Assembly: GCF_000226095.1 (NCBI RefSeq)
Contig: NC_016472.1
Coordinates: forward strand, 3,100,001 to 3,164,000
Origin: Thermothelomyces thermophilus ATCC 42464
Lineage: Eukaryota > Ascomycota > Sordariomycetes > Sordariales > Chaetomiaceae
Reading direction: 5' to 3'
Length of the DNA: 64,000 bases
How positions within the stretch are numbered: position 1 is the stretch's first letter; each line of letters opens with the position of its first letter. The position numbers and the translations under genes were made by a program. Shown here in pieces: positions 24,850-37,014 of this stretch. A model generated the notes under the pieces. It did no database searches. It was given only the letters and a program-made list of their open reading frames with translations, and was not told where the DNA came from.

Positions 24850-26839
24850 AAAGTAGTTCCGGTGGTGCCTGAGCGCCCCTACCGTTCCGATCCGAGCCCA
24901 GGATTGCTGGTCTAGCAGTTTAAGGTTCCTGCTGAGCCGAAGCAGCCGGTCAAGGCGGTAGAACTTGATCCGGTGCCGTGACTGTTTTTTTTCTTTGGTA
25001 ATAAAAAGGCAGAGGCGGTATGGGTGGGTTTTGCGGGTGCTCTGGGGATGCTGCTGCTCAGTGCAACAGCGAGGGGAAATATTCCCTGCGCTAGTACAAC
25101 ATGTGTATGATAACTTGGTTTGCCGCTTCCTATTCGACTTTTAGTTCGGTCTATACTCTCCTGGTCTTCTCTGCTGTGGTGCGCTTACGTGAGTAGCATT
25201 CCGGAGGGTCCAAAGCCCACTCTTGAGCTTCATCCTGAGATCCCCAACCGGTCACGACAACCATGATAACGAGGCAGAGAGCTATTACTGACAGGATGTG
25301 CTTACATTGGAAGGTGTCCCAACGCTGCTCGCTTACAAGCAAGTAAAAGTGCCTCCGGCAAGCTTGCTGCCTTCGCCGGCAGTCAGATCGAGATGACACA
25401 TCGTAAACAACGGACACCTGTAAGTTAGGGTATCAGAACTGAAGAACAATGTATTAAAGGAAATAAAAGCCAGTAATTACATATAATACACATCAGAAAT
25501 CTCGAGTAGGGTCCGGGGTGTATTTTTATTCACCACCTAAGGTTCTCTACCTACCTACCTAGGTAATATGGTCTTTAAAGCCGTTTCACTCATTGTTTCG
25601 TCCCGTCAACCGCATTTCGTGGGCTCACTCAGCAAACATGCCCCACGTAGATATCTGTGGCGAGCGACTTTGCGACTTTGCGCTTAGTTACCACAAGCAG
25701 CAGCATCTCAGCAGCCAATCTGTGCGAGAGTCCCCTCCAAAACGGGCAAGAGGTTATGTATCAACCTTTCCAGATTCAAACTCACCTGCCCTCTCTCTGC
25801 AGTTCTCCATTCCCCCCTCCGACTTCGTTCATAATGCTAATCAAGAACACCGCATTATCGAGCTCTGAGGACCGTTAGGTGATATTCTTGCACGGGCGCT
25901 ACCAAGTATGTATGTATGTATGTATGTACATACTCGCTCTGCTCGTCCTCCATCCAGCAGTGCCAGGTTTGGATCACCAGACCCTAACCCTGAAAATTCG
26001 TACTTTTCAGGATCTGCGGATAATTACAGCGTAATCGTATCAAGGCGGGCAAGTCATTTGCGAGCGGCATTGAAGAACGATATTCGAGTCCATCTCCTTC
26101 TGTTATACAATGAGTGTCGAAGTTGAAATGTGCAGTTGATCGATGATGCATCCAAAACCCCCCCGTTGGCCAGGTGCTTTGGGTGCACTTGTTGGCCCGC
26201 CACCGTCGCCCTGAAACGGCAACCCGCGCCGCCCGCACATCGGGCCCTTCCTTCTTCTTCAAGGCCCGGACCAACACATCGTTTCCAAATCTCGAACAAC
26301 GGCGCGCTCTTGCTAGTGGCCGAGATCTCGACATTAGATCCATACATTTTTAACACTTTTGGCACCTGGATGAAGCAGCCGTTCGATTCTACCAAGGTGT
26401 CAAATGCTGTGGATGAACATTTCGACCGCTGTGCCGTCCCCAATCGCCCAGCGAAGACTGCCAGTGCAGCGGGTCGAATAATGCACACTCTGGGCCGGTC
26501 ATCCCGCCCAGCAAAGTAGGCCGGGCCGGCTCATGATGGCCGAGGTCTCGAATCCGAACGCCTTAGAGCCGCCCCCTAGGTTCCCCTATCAATGTCCGGC
26601 CCGGGGACCCCAGACACGCAAGAGATTTTGCTTCCCGCTAGCATGCCAAATCAATAAATCTCACACTCGAGGCTCCAACGCTTGGTCTACCTTTGGCATC
26701 TTTGGTCTGGATTTTGCGGAAAGCCCACCAAAGGGGCTCGCTTTGCAATCAGCTTGCAGTCTGTTCGTCCCAGCTTCCCCCCCCCCCCCCCCCCCCCCCG
26801 AAGGAGAGCTCCGTTCGCTTCCGTCCGCCTTCGCCCACT
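24850..26839. other. Intergenic region, 2 kb
   Basis: Downstream of CHC1. It contains a (GTAT)n run at 25907-25926, one telomere-like CCCTAACCCT at 25982-25991 and a poly-C tract at 26780-26799 shortly upstream of the next gene. Short frames on both strands show no family features. No gene is supported. Confidence 0.5.
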
Positions 26840-28514
<1,675 letters not shown>

Positions 28515-29802
28515 AAAGGCGCCAGGCGTTGGGGAGGTTTTTTTACTGGATACGCATACAAGTACATGCTTATGGTTTTCGCTCTTGGCTTTTTTCTGGA
28601 TAGAGTATAAGACGCCACAGTTGGTAAAGAGCAATGCATGGCTAAATGTATGGTTGTCTTTGTTTGTTCAACTCTTGTTCATAATTGGTACAGGGCAACT
28701 GGCATCCTGTCACTTTCGTTGTGGTTGGGCTGGGCTCGGAACATGGCTCCGTTCCAAACAACCCCCCACCGCTGCCAGTGGACAGGAAGCGGAGTTAATG
28801 GCGACTTCACGACCGGTGATTAGGTTGTCTTGCGAGCCACGTCCAAAAAAAAAAAAAAATCACCCTCTCGATCAATGCCAACAGAGTCGCCACTGAGTTT
28901 GTCGACGGCAAGGCTCAGCACGGCCGCTCAGACAACGGCCGCCCACAACACCGTGAGAATCAACACCGACTTCTACAGAGTAGGCGTTCTTGCATTTGCT
29001 GATCGATCTATTATCCGTCCCCGGTATGCTGAGCTCGCGAGACAGGGCTGTGACACGGCCGCGTCCGATTGTGGCCGCCGGGGCTTTTGCCGGAGCAGCG
29101 CCTCGCGCGAGGGGAAGCTGTTGTCCAGCAGCTACGCTGGCTTCTCTCATACCGTGGCGTCGCTTTCCTGTGATTGCGGCGAAGTCTCTGTCGAGGTGTT
29201 CGGCTCCAGAGTGCCGGGCCCATCCCTCCCAATCACAGCTCGGCTGTTAGCCGCCGGCCCCTTGGGGCGGCCGAGTTGGCCATGGCCCCCCCTGTTGCAT
29301 TGAGGACGCACCGCGCGACGGCTGAGCTCCAGCAACGCAAGTCGAGCACGCGCATCTTGCCCTTTTTTCCTTATTGAGTTCGGGATCAGTTTAGGAAGTG
29401 GCAGTTGGGGAGTCGCCAACTTGGGGGGAAAGGATGGTCAGATCCGCCAACAGCGCAGCGCGCTTAAGTTAGCTAACCTCCCTAGAGCGCAGTCACACCC
29501 ACTGCTGGTCCAACAGCGACTTCGACCCATGCGTTAGTCGCTTTTTGGGGTGGCGAGAACAGGGTTGTCGAGGCTGACCAGAAGGCATGTAAGAGAGGTC
29601 GCGGAGATGCTTCGCCACAGGAACTGGGTCCGAACAAACTGCCTGACGGCGGCATGTTAAAGCGTATGCCAGGGCCATTAAAGAAGCTGCAGGCCCAGCC
29701 ATGCTTCTGCCATCGCGAGCTGTGCAGAGATTTGTATGTTGAGAGAGACTGGTCATTTGTTCCAGGAACGTGCATTGAACCATCTCAGGCACCCAGCCCA
29801 GC
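28515..29802. other. Intergenic region, 1.3 kb
   Basis: Lies between two unrecognised genes on the same strand. Poly-A run at 28845-28859. Open frames around 28990-29420 exist on both strands but lack splice or family support. Confidence 0.45.
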
Positions 29803-31347
29803 ATGACCAACCAGCCTCCACTTGAGAGATCCCTTCCTGTTCTGATACGGCTGCATGGGACTCGAGAACCGTCAAGCAGCCTCGACGTGAACCCCTCAGG
29901 CCACTCGATGGACAGCGACCTTTTCACCGCCCGGGCACCATCGTCTCGGTCGTCGCTCCTCCCGGAACGCCCCGTATACAACAGCAACGGGTGGCAGTCT
30001 CCACCGCCAACACCGCTTCCCGATCCAGACGTTGAGATAGCTGACCAGCTCATGGAGGAGATCGTATTCGGCTTCGGGGAGACGCTGCCCTCCCGAACCA
30101 CAACCCTCACAGTCGGGAACGAATGCGCGGCAGACGTCCCGGCCACTCTTTGCACCGTACCTGAGAACCCGGCCGGCTCACAAACAGACGGCTCCCCCGC
30201 GTTGCACACCGAGGCATCAACTCCGCGAGCTGATGCGTCCTCCTTCGGCGGCCCCATCTGGTCAGCTTCGCCGGGGGAGAGGGACATGTTTGGGCATGAT
30301 CTTCTTCCCCTGACGCCGGCGCTCACTCCGATTCGCAAGCGGTCCGCGAGCCCCCTATCCGGTCCTCGTCAGGAGAGACGACGGAGGGTGGAAGCACAGC
30401 CCGTTGACGAGGCCTTGGGGGAGGAATTCTCCATAGACATCGGCTTTCGGGAGCTCGCTCGCAGCCCAGCAGCAACCAATGGTAGCGAGGGTCAACTCGA
30501 TTCAGATCTGGTCGGAACGCCGGGCTATCCCGCGAGCGAACCGGACACTTGCCAGCCCGGCCCGAACGAAAGAGAAACGAACAGCTACCTTGCATACCGT
30601 TCTACCCAGGGGGAGCGGGTCGACCACACATCAGAAGGTAAGCCAAGCTTTGTTGTTGTGATCGTGACGCTTGTTTGATCTCAGCTGACAGAGCGGCCCG
30701 GCAGAGGTCCCTTTAAGCACAGAAACGCGTCCGGCGGAGGAGTCACGGGCCACTCGGCCGCGTTACACCATCGAGATCGAGTGCTTTCCCGAAGACGAGC
30801 TTGAGGAGTACTTGGCAGCGCTCTTGAGCGCATACCGGGCGTTCTACCTCGAGCCCGACAGAGCAGAGCCACCGCGAGTCCAAGGAGACCCGGACAGGGC
30901 GCAGCGGAGCCGCCGCATCCTCAAGACCATCTTCGACCAGCAGCTGGGCTCGGCGGAGGATGAAGAGTTTCTGCTGAGAGAGGAGGAGGAAGACATCCTG
31001 GACGCCTTCATGGAATGGGCCCGCGAGAGGGAGGTAGCGTGTGGCGGTGCCCTTGAGGAATCCTTCGAAACCCGGTCTGAGTGCCTCGAACGTCTCGAAA
31101 GCTGGACGAATGCGCCAGTCGCAAAGAACATCCAGTAAGCCGCGCCAAACAAGAGACAACCGACTCCTTGCTCGTCAGAGCTGACATGTAACAATGTTGT
31201 ACGGAGTATAGCTTGTCCGTCAGGGCTCCCGATGGGTCGCTTTTCACGGCGCACTTGCCTGCACGAGATCCCAATGGTATCGTCGACTGGAAGCCGAACG
31301 AGATCCAAGACATGTTCAACGAGATGACACAGTTTGATATTGCTTAG
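29803..31347 (+). CDS. Unrecognised Ser/Pro-rich protein with charged C-terminal region, 466 residues
   Basis: Three exons: 29803-30637, 30705-31134, 31212-31347, phases 1 and 2, consistent. I do not recognise the family. Residues 1 to about 280 are low complexity and rich in Ser, Pro, Thr and Gly, with SP/TP motifs and a basic patch (RQERRRRVEAQ), as in regulatory proteins. From exon 2 on the sequence looks folded: RYTIEIECFPEDELEEYLAA, a helical charged region with ILDAFMEWAREREVA, and after the last splice LSVRAPDGSLFTAHLPARD and a short end. Intron 2 contains one TACGGAGTA motif next to its acceptor. The model is supported by the switch of open frame exactly at consensus splice sites. Confidence 0.65.
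31200..31208 (+). repeat. TACGGAGTA motif copy 1
   Basis: Exact 9-mer inside intron 2 of the 29803-31347 gene, two bases from its acceptor AG. Confidence 0.8.
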
Positions 31348-32233
31348 ACAAGGCTATGTCGAGGCGCTTCTGGTGGCCCAAGTTAAAGAGGCCGAGGTCG
31401 CATACGAGGGCCGAAGTCCGTTGCCGGAAAGGTCGGAGTGACGACAGCTTGTGTCTTTATCATTTGCAGGACTGATGTTTCTCCATTTGTTTTTGTCTCC
31501 TTTGTTCTTTTCTTCTCTTTCCCTTCTTACTTGTATGTTTCTCTTGTTTCTTCTTATCTTGTTATCTTTTCTTTCCTTTTCTCTATTCTTTCGTTGTTTT
31601 GTCATTTCTCTTCTCTTCTCTTCTCTCTTTTTCCTGTTTTTACTTTAGCTTCTCAGTATACATATATCAACCGCCGAAGAACTGCTGAAAAATGTCGTCT
31701 TGCTAGGCGAGCCAAGTTGATGCAGATGCGGAACGGCCAAATTAACATTTCTCCGGGATTACCCGGGGAACCAGGGCGTCGTAACGGCTCAGGCGAGAGG
31801 CTGAGAGCAGCCGGGTTCGCAAACGCAGACTCAATTGTATAGAATATTGAAACAAGACATCAGAAATGATACCGTAGAAGCGGACCTTTGTTAGGTGATA
31901 TCCGGGTCGGCGAATATCCAAAGAGGCACAACGTTGTTGACAAACCCGTTCGCGTCTGGCGACGGCTTTCCGCTTTTTGGTTGTTGCCGGGTGGAGACGC
32001 TCGGGACGCTTTGGTTGAGCAAAATTCTCTCGGTCAAGTGATTGGTCACTGCTGAGCTTCGGACCCGCCCGCCTCTCCAACCAAGGCCTACCAGCCCTTT
32101 CTTGACAATTTTCCTCACGTCGGCTCCCCCAAACTTCCATCAACCTTTCCAGCCTTAATCTCCCCTCAACGCAATTGCAACTAGATTGCAATTGTTCTTC
32201 CTCACCACCAGAGGCGACACATACCTGGATAAG
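31348..32233. other. Intergenic region with CT-rich tract
   Basis: Contains a strongly pyrimidine-rich stretch at 31480-31650 (TTCTTTTCTCTT-like). The right end is the ATP1 promoter and 5' UTR. No gene is supported. Confidence 0.5.
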
Positions 32234-34949
32234 ATGTTCCGGAACGCCCTCCGACAGAGCACACGCGCCGTCGGCGCCCTCTCTGCCACGAGCAGAGTCG
32301 CCGCAGTGAGTGCACCTCCGCACGCCCGACCCGACCTCAATTCCATCGACCCGTGCTCGGAGCCTCAATCTCAATCGGCCCTGCACGCCCCCGGGGAGCT
32401 CAATTGAGCTCTGCTCCGGCGATGCTTGGGCATTGGGCGAGTACTGGGAGCTTGGACGGGGAGCTGGTCGCTTTTTTTTATGCTTTGCGCATTTGGCGCG
32501 TGTCTCGGTTTTCGGCTAGGCTAACTCGTCTCCGACAGCGAAATGCCGCACCCGCCGTCGCTGCCCTCCAAACCCGCACATACGCCGAAGCCAGGGCCTC
32601 GCCGACCGAGGTCTCGTCCATTCTCGAGCAGAGAATCCGCGGCGTCCAGGAGGAGTCCGGCCTTGCCGAGACTGGTCGCGTCCTGTCTGTCGGGTACGTT
32701 TTTCATCACGCTGGGGGGAGGCTTGGCGGCACACGGCACCAACCCATGGACCCGTCTACGCGAATGTCCGGGCGCCATGCGCTGGTCTCATGTCGTATGA
32801 TGATGGGATGGGATGGATTGTGATGGAATTTTCGCATTGCGGTGCTGACAGGACGACGATAGTGATGGTATCGCCCGTGTGCACGGCTTGGCCAACGTGC
32901 AGGCCGAGGAGCTCGTCGAGTAGGTTGCATCCGCCCTTCGGAGCCTCTGCATGCAGCTAACGCACCTGCAGGTTCGCCTCCGGCGTCAAGGGCATGTGCA
33001 TGAACCTCGAGGCCGGCCAGGTCGGTGTCGTGCTTTTCGGTTCTGACCGTCTCGTCAAGGAGGGCGAGACCGTCAAGCGTACCGGTGCTATCGTGAGTCT
33101 CCAAAGTAGAAACGAGCCTTTATTGGTAGAACCCCCCCGTACTGACTGCCCCAAGGTCGATGTCCCCGTCGGCCCCGAGCTTCTCGGCCGTGTCATCGAT
33201 GCCCTCGGTAACCCCATCGATGGCAAGGGCCCCATCAACGCCAAGGAGAGGCGCCGTGCCCAGCTCAAGGCTCCCGGCATTCTCCCCCGCAAGTCGGTCA
33301 ACCAGCCCGTGCAGACCGGTCTCAAGTCTGTCGACGCCATGGTTCCCATCGGCCGTGGCCAGCGTGAGTTGATCATTGGTGATCGTCAGACCGGCAAGAC
33401 TGCCGTCGCCCTCGACACCATCCTCAACCAGAAGCGGTGGAACAACGGCACCGACGAGTCGAAGAAGCTCTACTGCATCTACGCCGCCGTCGGCCAGAAG
33501 CGCTCCACCGTCGCCCAGCTCGTCAAGACGCTCGAGGAGAACGATGCCATGAAGTACTCGATTGTCATCGCCGCCACTGCCTCCGAGGCCGCCCCTCTGC
33601 AGTACCTTGCTCCTTTCACCGGTATGGTGTTAACTTCCCTTTTCCTTTTCTTCCCTCCCTAATTTTCTTCTTTCTTTTCCTCTTTTCCTCTTTTCCTCCT
33701 TTTCTTTTTTTTTTCTCTTTTTCCCTTTTTCTCTTTTTCTCTTTTTCTTTCTCTTTTTCTTTCTCTTTTTCTCTTTTTGTCTTTTTCTCTTTTTCTCTTT
33801 TTCTCTTTTTCTCTTTTTCTCTTTTTCTCTTTTTCTCTTTCATCTTTTCCATCTTTTCTTCTTCTCTTTCTTGGCTTTTTTCAATCAATCAATTGTTCCT
33901 TTTTTCTGGCAAGCACGATACACCCTGTCTCCAAGCGCCTTGGCCCGTTCCTTCCCTATTTGTCCGACTTCTAGTCGAAGTGGAGACGGGTTGGACATAT
34001 GCGTCTCACCCTTTGTCCCATCACCATCTACGTTTGATCTGATCTATCACACTCACGATGTCGACATTTTGCTAACTTAGTGTCTTGAAAACAAGCTGCT
34101 GCTGTCGGGGAGCACTTTCGTGACCATGGAAAGCACTCGCTTGTGATTTTCGACGATCTCTCCAAGCAGGCTGTTGCGTACCGTCAGATGTCTCTGCTGC
34201 TTCGCCGTCCTCCCGGACGTGAGGCGTACCCCGGTGACGTTTTCTACCTCCACTCCCGTCTGCTGGAGCGTGCGGCCAAGATGAACGACAAGCACGGTGG
34301 TGGTTCCATGACTGCCCTTCCCATCATTGAGACCCAGGGTGGTGATGTGTCTGCCTACATTCCCACCAACGTCATTTCCATCACCGATGGCCAGATCTTC
34401 CTGGAGTCTGAGCTCTTCTACAAGGGTGTGCGTCCGGCCATCAACGTCGGTCTCTCCGTCTCTCGTGTCGGTTCCGCTGCCCAGCTCAAGGCCATGAAGC
34501 AAGTCGCCGGCTCGCTCAAGCTTTTCTTGGCCCAATACCGTGAAGTCGCTGCCTTCGCCCAGTTCGGCTCGGATCTCGATGCCGCTACCAAGCAGACCCT
34601 CGCCCGTGGTGAGCGGGTAAGTTCCATGCAATGGCCCAGTTCCAAATGTCTCATACGTGAGAGGTACTAACTCCGCCTTTTACAGTTGACCGAGCTCCTC
34701 AAGCAGAAGCAGTACTCGCCCTACGCCGTCAACGAGATGGTTCCCGTCATCTTCGCCGGTGTCAACGGCTACCTCGACTCCGTCCCTGTTAACAAGATCC
34801 AGCAGTGGGAGACTGACTTCCTTGCCCACCTCAAGACCAACGAGGCCGAGCTTATGGCCACGATCGAAAAGGAGGGTGCCATCAGCCAGGAGCTGGAGAA
34901 GAAGTTGAGGGAAATCATCCCTGCCTTCGTCAAGAGCTTCCTGGGTTAA
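32234..34949 (+). CDS. ATP1: Mitochondrial F1 ATP synthase alpha subunit
   Basis: Seven exons: 32234-32305, 32539-32693, 32863-32919, 32972-33092, 33156-33621, 34096-34616, 34686-34949, giving 551 residues. The N-terminus [20 protein letters not shown] is a presequence. Domains are the N-terminal barrel ([15 protein letters not shown]), the nucleotide-binding core with Walker [29 protein letters not shown], and the [13 protein letters not shown] segment carrying the catalytic arginine. It is the non-catalytic alpha subunit of F1. After the fifth splice it reads [17 protein letters not shown]; fungal relatives I remember have GEWFRDNG, so W-to-H and N-to-H changes are notable. Intron 5 is long (474 nt) and full of a pyrimidine repeat. 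Confidence 0.96.
33660..33845. repeat. TTTTTCTC polypyrimidine repeat in ATP1 intron 5
   Basis: More than 180 bp made almost only of C and T, with the unit CTTTTT/CTC repeated many times. It lies wholly inside the intron at 33622-34095, far from the acceptor. Confidence 0.85.
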
Positions 34950-35354
34950 ATCACACGTAATACAAAGTGTTCCTGGGATGAACTACGGGGAGGCTCGCCG
35001 AGGGTGAGGTGAGGATGTCTATACCGCAACGTCCGTGTGTTTCTAAAGCAGGGGCTCCGTCTTTCGTGTGCTGGACTGAGTAGAGGCGCGTGAGGAGAGG
35101 GAGATTCTCCCGTAAACCCATTGTAAAATAGAGAGCAGCAGACTCAATCAAGCACTCGATTTCTTTTGTCTTGAACTGTGGCGCCCAGGCTTCCGGTCGT
35201 TCTGAGCTGCATGATGGGAGGAGACTTTCAAGGTAGCATATCCACTAAGCATGCCAAGGAGCTCCAAGAGAGCTTTATACAAAAATACCAAACAAAGAGT
35301 GAAAAAAACCTTCTAAAGAAGGGGGGGGAGGTTAGAGAAAGAAATAATAACCAG
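34950..35354. other. Intergenic spacer downstream of ATP1
   Basis: About 400 bp up to the inverted repeat. Purine-rich at 35280-35345. Nothing coding is supported. Confidence 0.5.
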
Positions 35355-35492
35355 AAGAGACGGGCATTTCGGAGTCTACTGCGTAGGGGTGGCAGCACCA
35401 GACTGCATCATGTGACTTCCATCATACAGAACCCTAACCCTCGTATACGCCCGCGCCCGCGCGCTCCCTTTGGCTCCCGCAGCACCCAGTTC
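35355..35492 (+). repeat. Left arm of 138-bp inverted repeat
   Basis: Starts AAGAGACGGGCATTTCGG and ends CAGCACCCAGTTC. It pairs with 36000-36137 with a single C/T difference near the inner end. Confidence 0.85.
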
Positions 35493-35999
35493 AATCGAAG
35501 ATCGATTCTGTGTGTTTGCAGTTCAATTTAACACAGTTCAAAGCTATGTAATTCAAACCTATCTCGTTCTCAAGCTAGTCTAGATTTGTTACCTGGAAAG
35601 AATGCGTCTATATAAAATGACTCACGCCTGCATTTGACCCTTAGACCAATCCTGACGCTGGCTACGGTATCGTGTATGTAGGTCGTTTCATGCTCCGAGC
35701 AAAGGTGACAAGGTTATATAGCCGCCCATATGCTGCAATGCGTCTTAGTAGGAGGGCGTTGTTTGATGCTCAGGGATTACTTCGTAGTGACACCCAGATC
35801 GCAGAGGTACTGTACATTCGTCAGGAAGTTGAGGCAGAGGCAGACGCGTCTGGGCGGGCAGCGGAGGCAATACAGGCAATACAGCTCAGTCGCTCTGGTT
35901 GCTTAGCTAATAAGAAAACACACACGATTTGCCTGATGCGAAATCGAATGTGCATCTGAGCGCTTCAGCAATTGCCAAGATTGATAGATGGCTTCAAGA

Positions 36000-36137
36000 G
36001 AACTGGATGCTGCGGGAGCCAAAGGGAGCGCGCGGGCGCGGGCGTATACGAGGGTTAGGGTTCTGTATGATGGAAGTCACATGATGCAGTCTGGTGCTGC
36101 CACCCCTACGCAGTAGACTCCGAAATGCCCGTCTCTT
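36000..36137 (-). repeat. Right arm of 138-bp inverted repeat
   Basis: Reverse complement of 35355-35492. The near identity of the arms suggests a young element or arm homogenisation. Confidence 0.85.
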
Positions 36138-37014
36138 TGAAAGAAATGGAGAGATAGAGAAAAGTAGAAGAAAAGCTAAAAGAGGACAGAAGATAGAAAA
36201 GAAAGAAGATGGAAAAGGGAATAGGTATGGAAAAGAAAAGAATGAACTAGTGGTTACTCTTGCGGCCACAATATATTTTAGAGTTACATCTCTCTTAACT
36301 GATCGGAGATTGGAGTGCTGGCTTTAACGTTAGTCGTCTTCAAGACCACCGATAGGGCGTGTCTAGCCGTTATAGCGAGTAACGTGGGAGCCAACGTTAA
36401 CGCTGGTGTAAGCAGACCGGGGGGAATCAACGTACGCCGGGGAAAGAGCATCACAACTTAGTTGTCCAAAAAGAAGGCCCATAGCTTCTTGACTGTCTTG
36501 ACTGCCTATTTGATTGTAGATCCTGGATAACATACAATACAATACATAGATAGATAGATAGATGCACGGAACACAAGCAGTGGGCTGCAGATGAGGTTGC
36601 ATTTCGGCGAAGATGAGCGTATGGTATTCCGTAATCCGTAATCCGTACAGTTACGGAAATGCTACTGCGAATCGCACTTCGGACAGCTGCCGTGACATCA
36701 TGGCTGTCCCTGGTGGAACATCGAACAACAACATCGGGTTCATACGGGCCTGGGAGCTACCGCATAGAACAGTAATATTCAAGCTTTTTAGCACCTCCCT
36801 TTTCCAAAGGTCAAAGCTTTTGATGCTTGCGACATTACTGGGCTTTTTTCCTGCGACGCTCTTGGTATGCATGACCTGTTCCCTTCTGCATCGCCGAAAT
36901 ACCGACTCTCCATAAGGACCGAGTCCAGCACGACAACTCCGTTCTGGCTTCTCGACATGTTTTCACCGGATATTTTACTAAGCGACCTTGACAGCAGTTT
37001 TCAAAACAGCTGAA
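36138..37014. promoter_or_regulatory. Intergenic region upstream of NAXD
   Basis: Purine-rich at 36138-36245, (GATA)n at 36547-36562, and tandem TCCGTAA/ATCCGTA units at 36626-36650. The right end should be the NAXD promoter and 5' UTR. No gene seen. Confidence 0.45.

Larger units (their letters stand above)
35355..36137. mobile_element. Candidate non-autonomous DNA element with long inverted repeats
   Basis: The left arm 35355-35492 and right arm 36000-36137 are reverse complements over 138 bp with one mismatch seen. Between them are 507 bp of lower-GC sequence with no complete gene. The identical arm peptide frame (RAFRSLLRRGGSTRLHHVTS) is therefore read from both strands inwards. The arms include CCCTAACCCT and a GC-rich alternating stretch (CGCCCGCGCCCGCGCGC). 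GAAAGAAAT occurs in direct orientation just outside both ends (35337-35345 and 36139-36147), which might be a 9-bp target duplication, but it is simple purine sequence and the spacing to the arms differs (9 and 1 nt). Long arms plus 9 bp would fit a Mutator-like MITE or foldback element. The family remains unassigned. Confidence 0.6.

Noticed and set aside
35672-35959. Open frame inside the inverted-repeat element as a transposase
   Set aside because: Only about 90 codons from a non-ATG or weak start, with no transposase signature, so no coding call is made.
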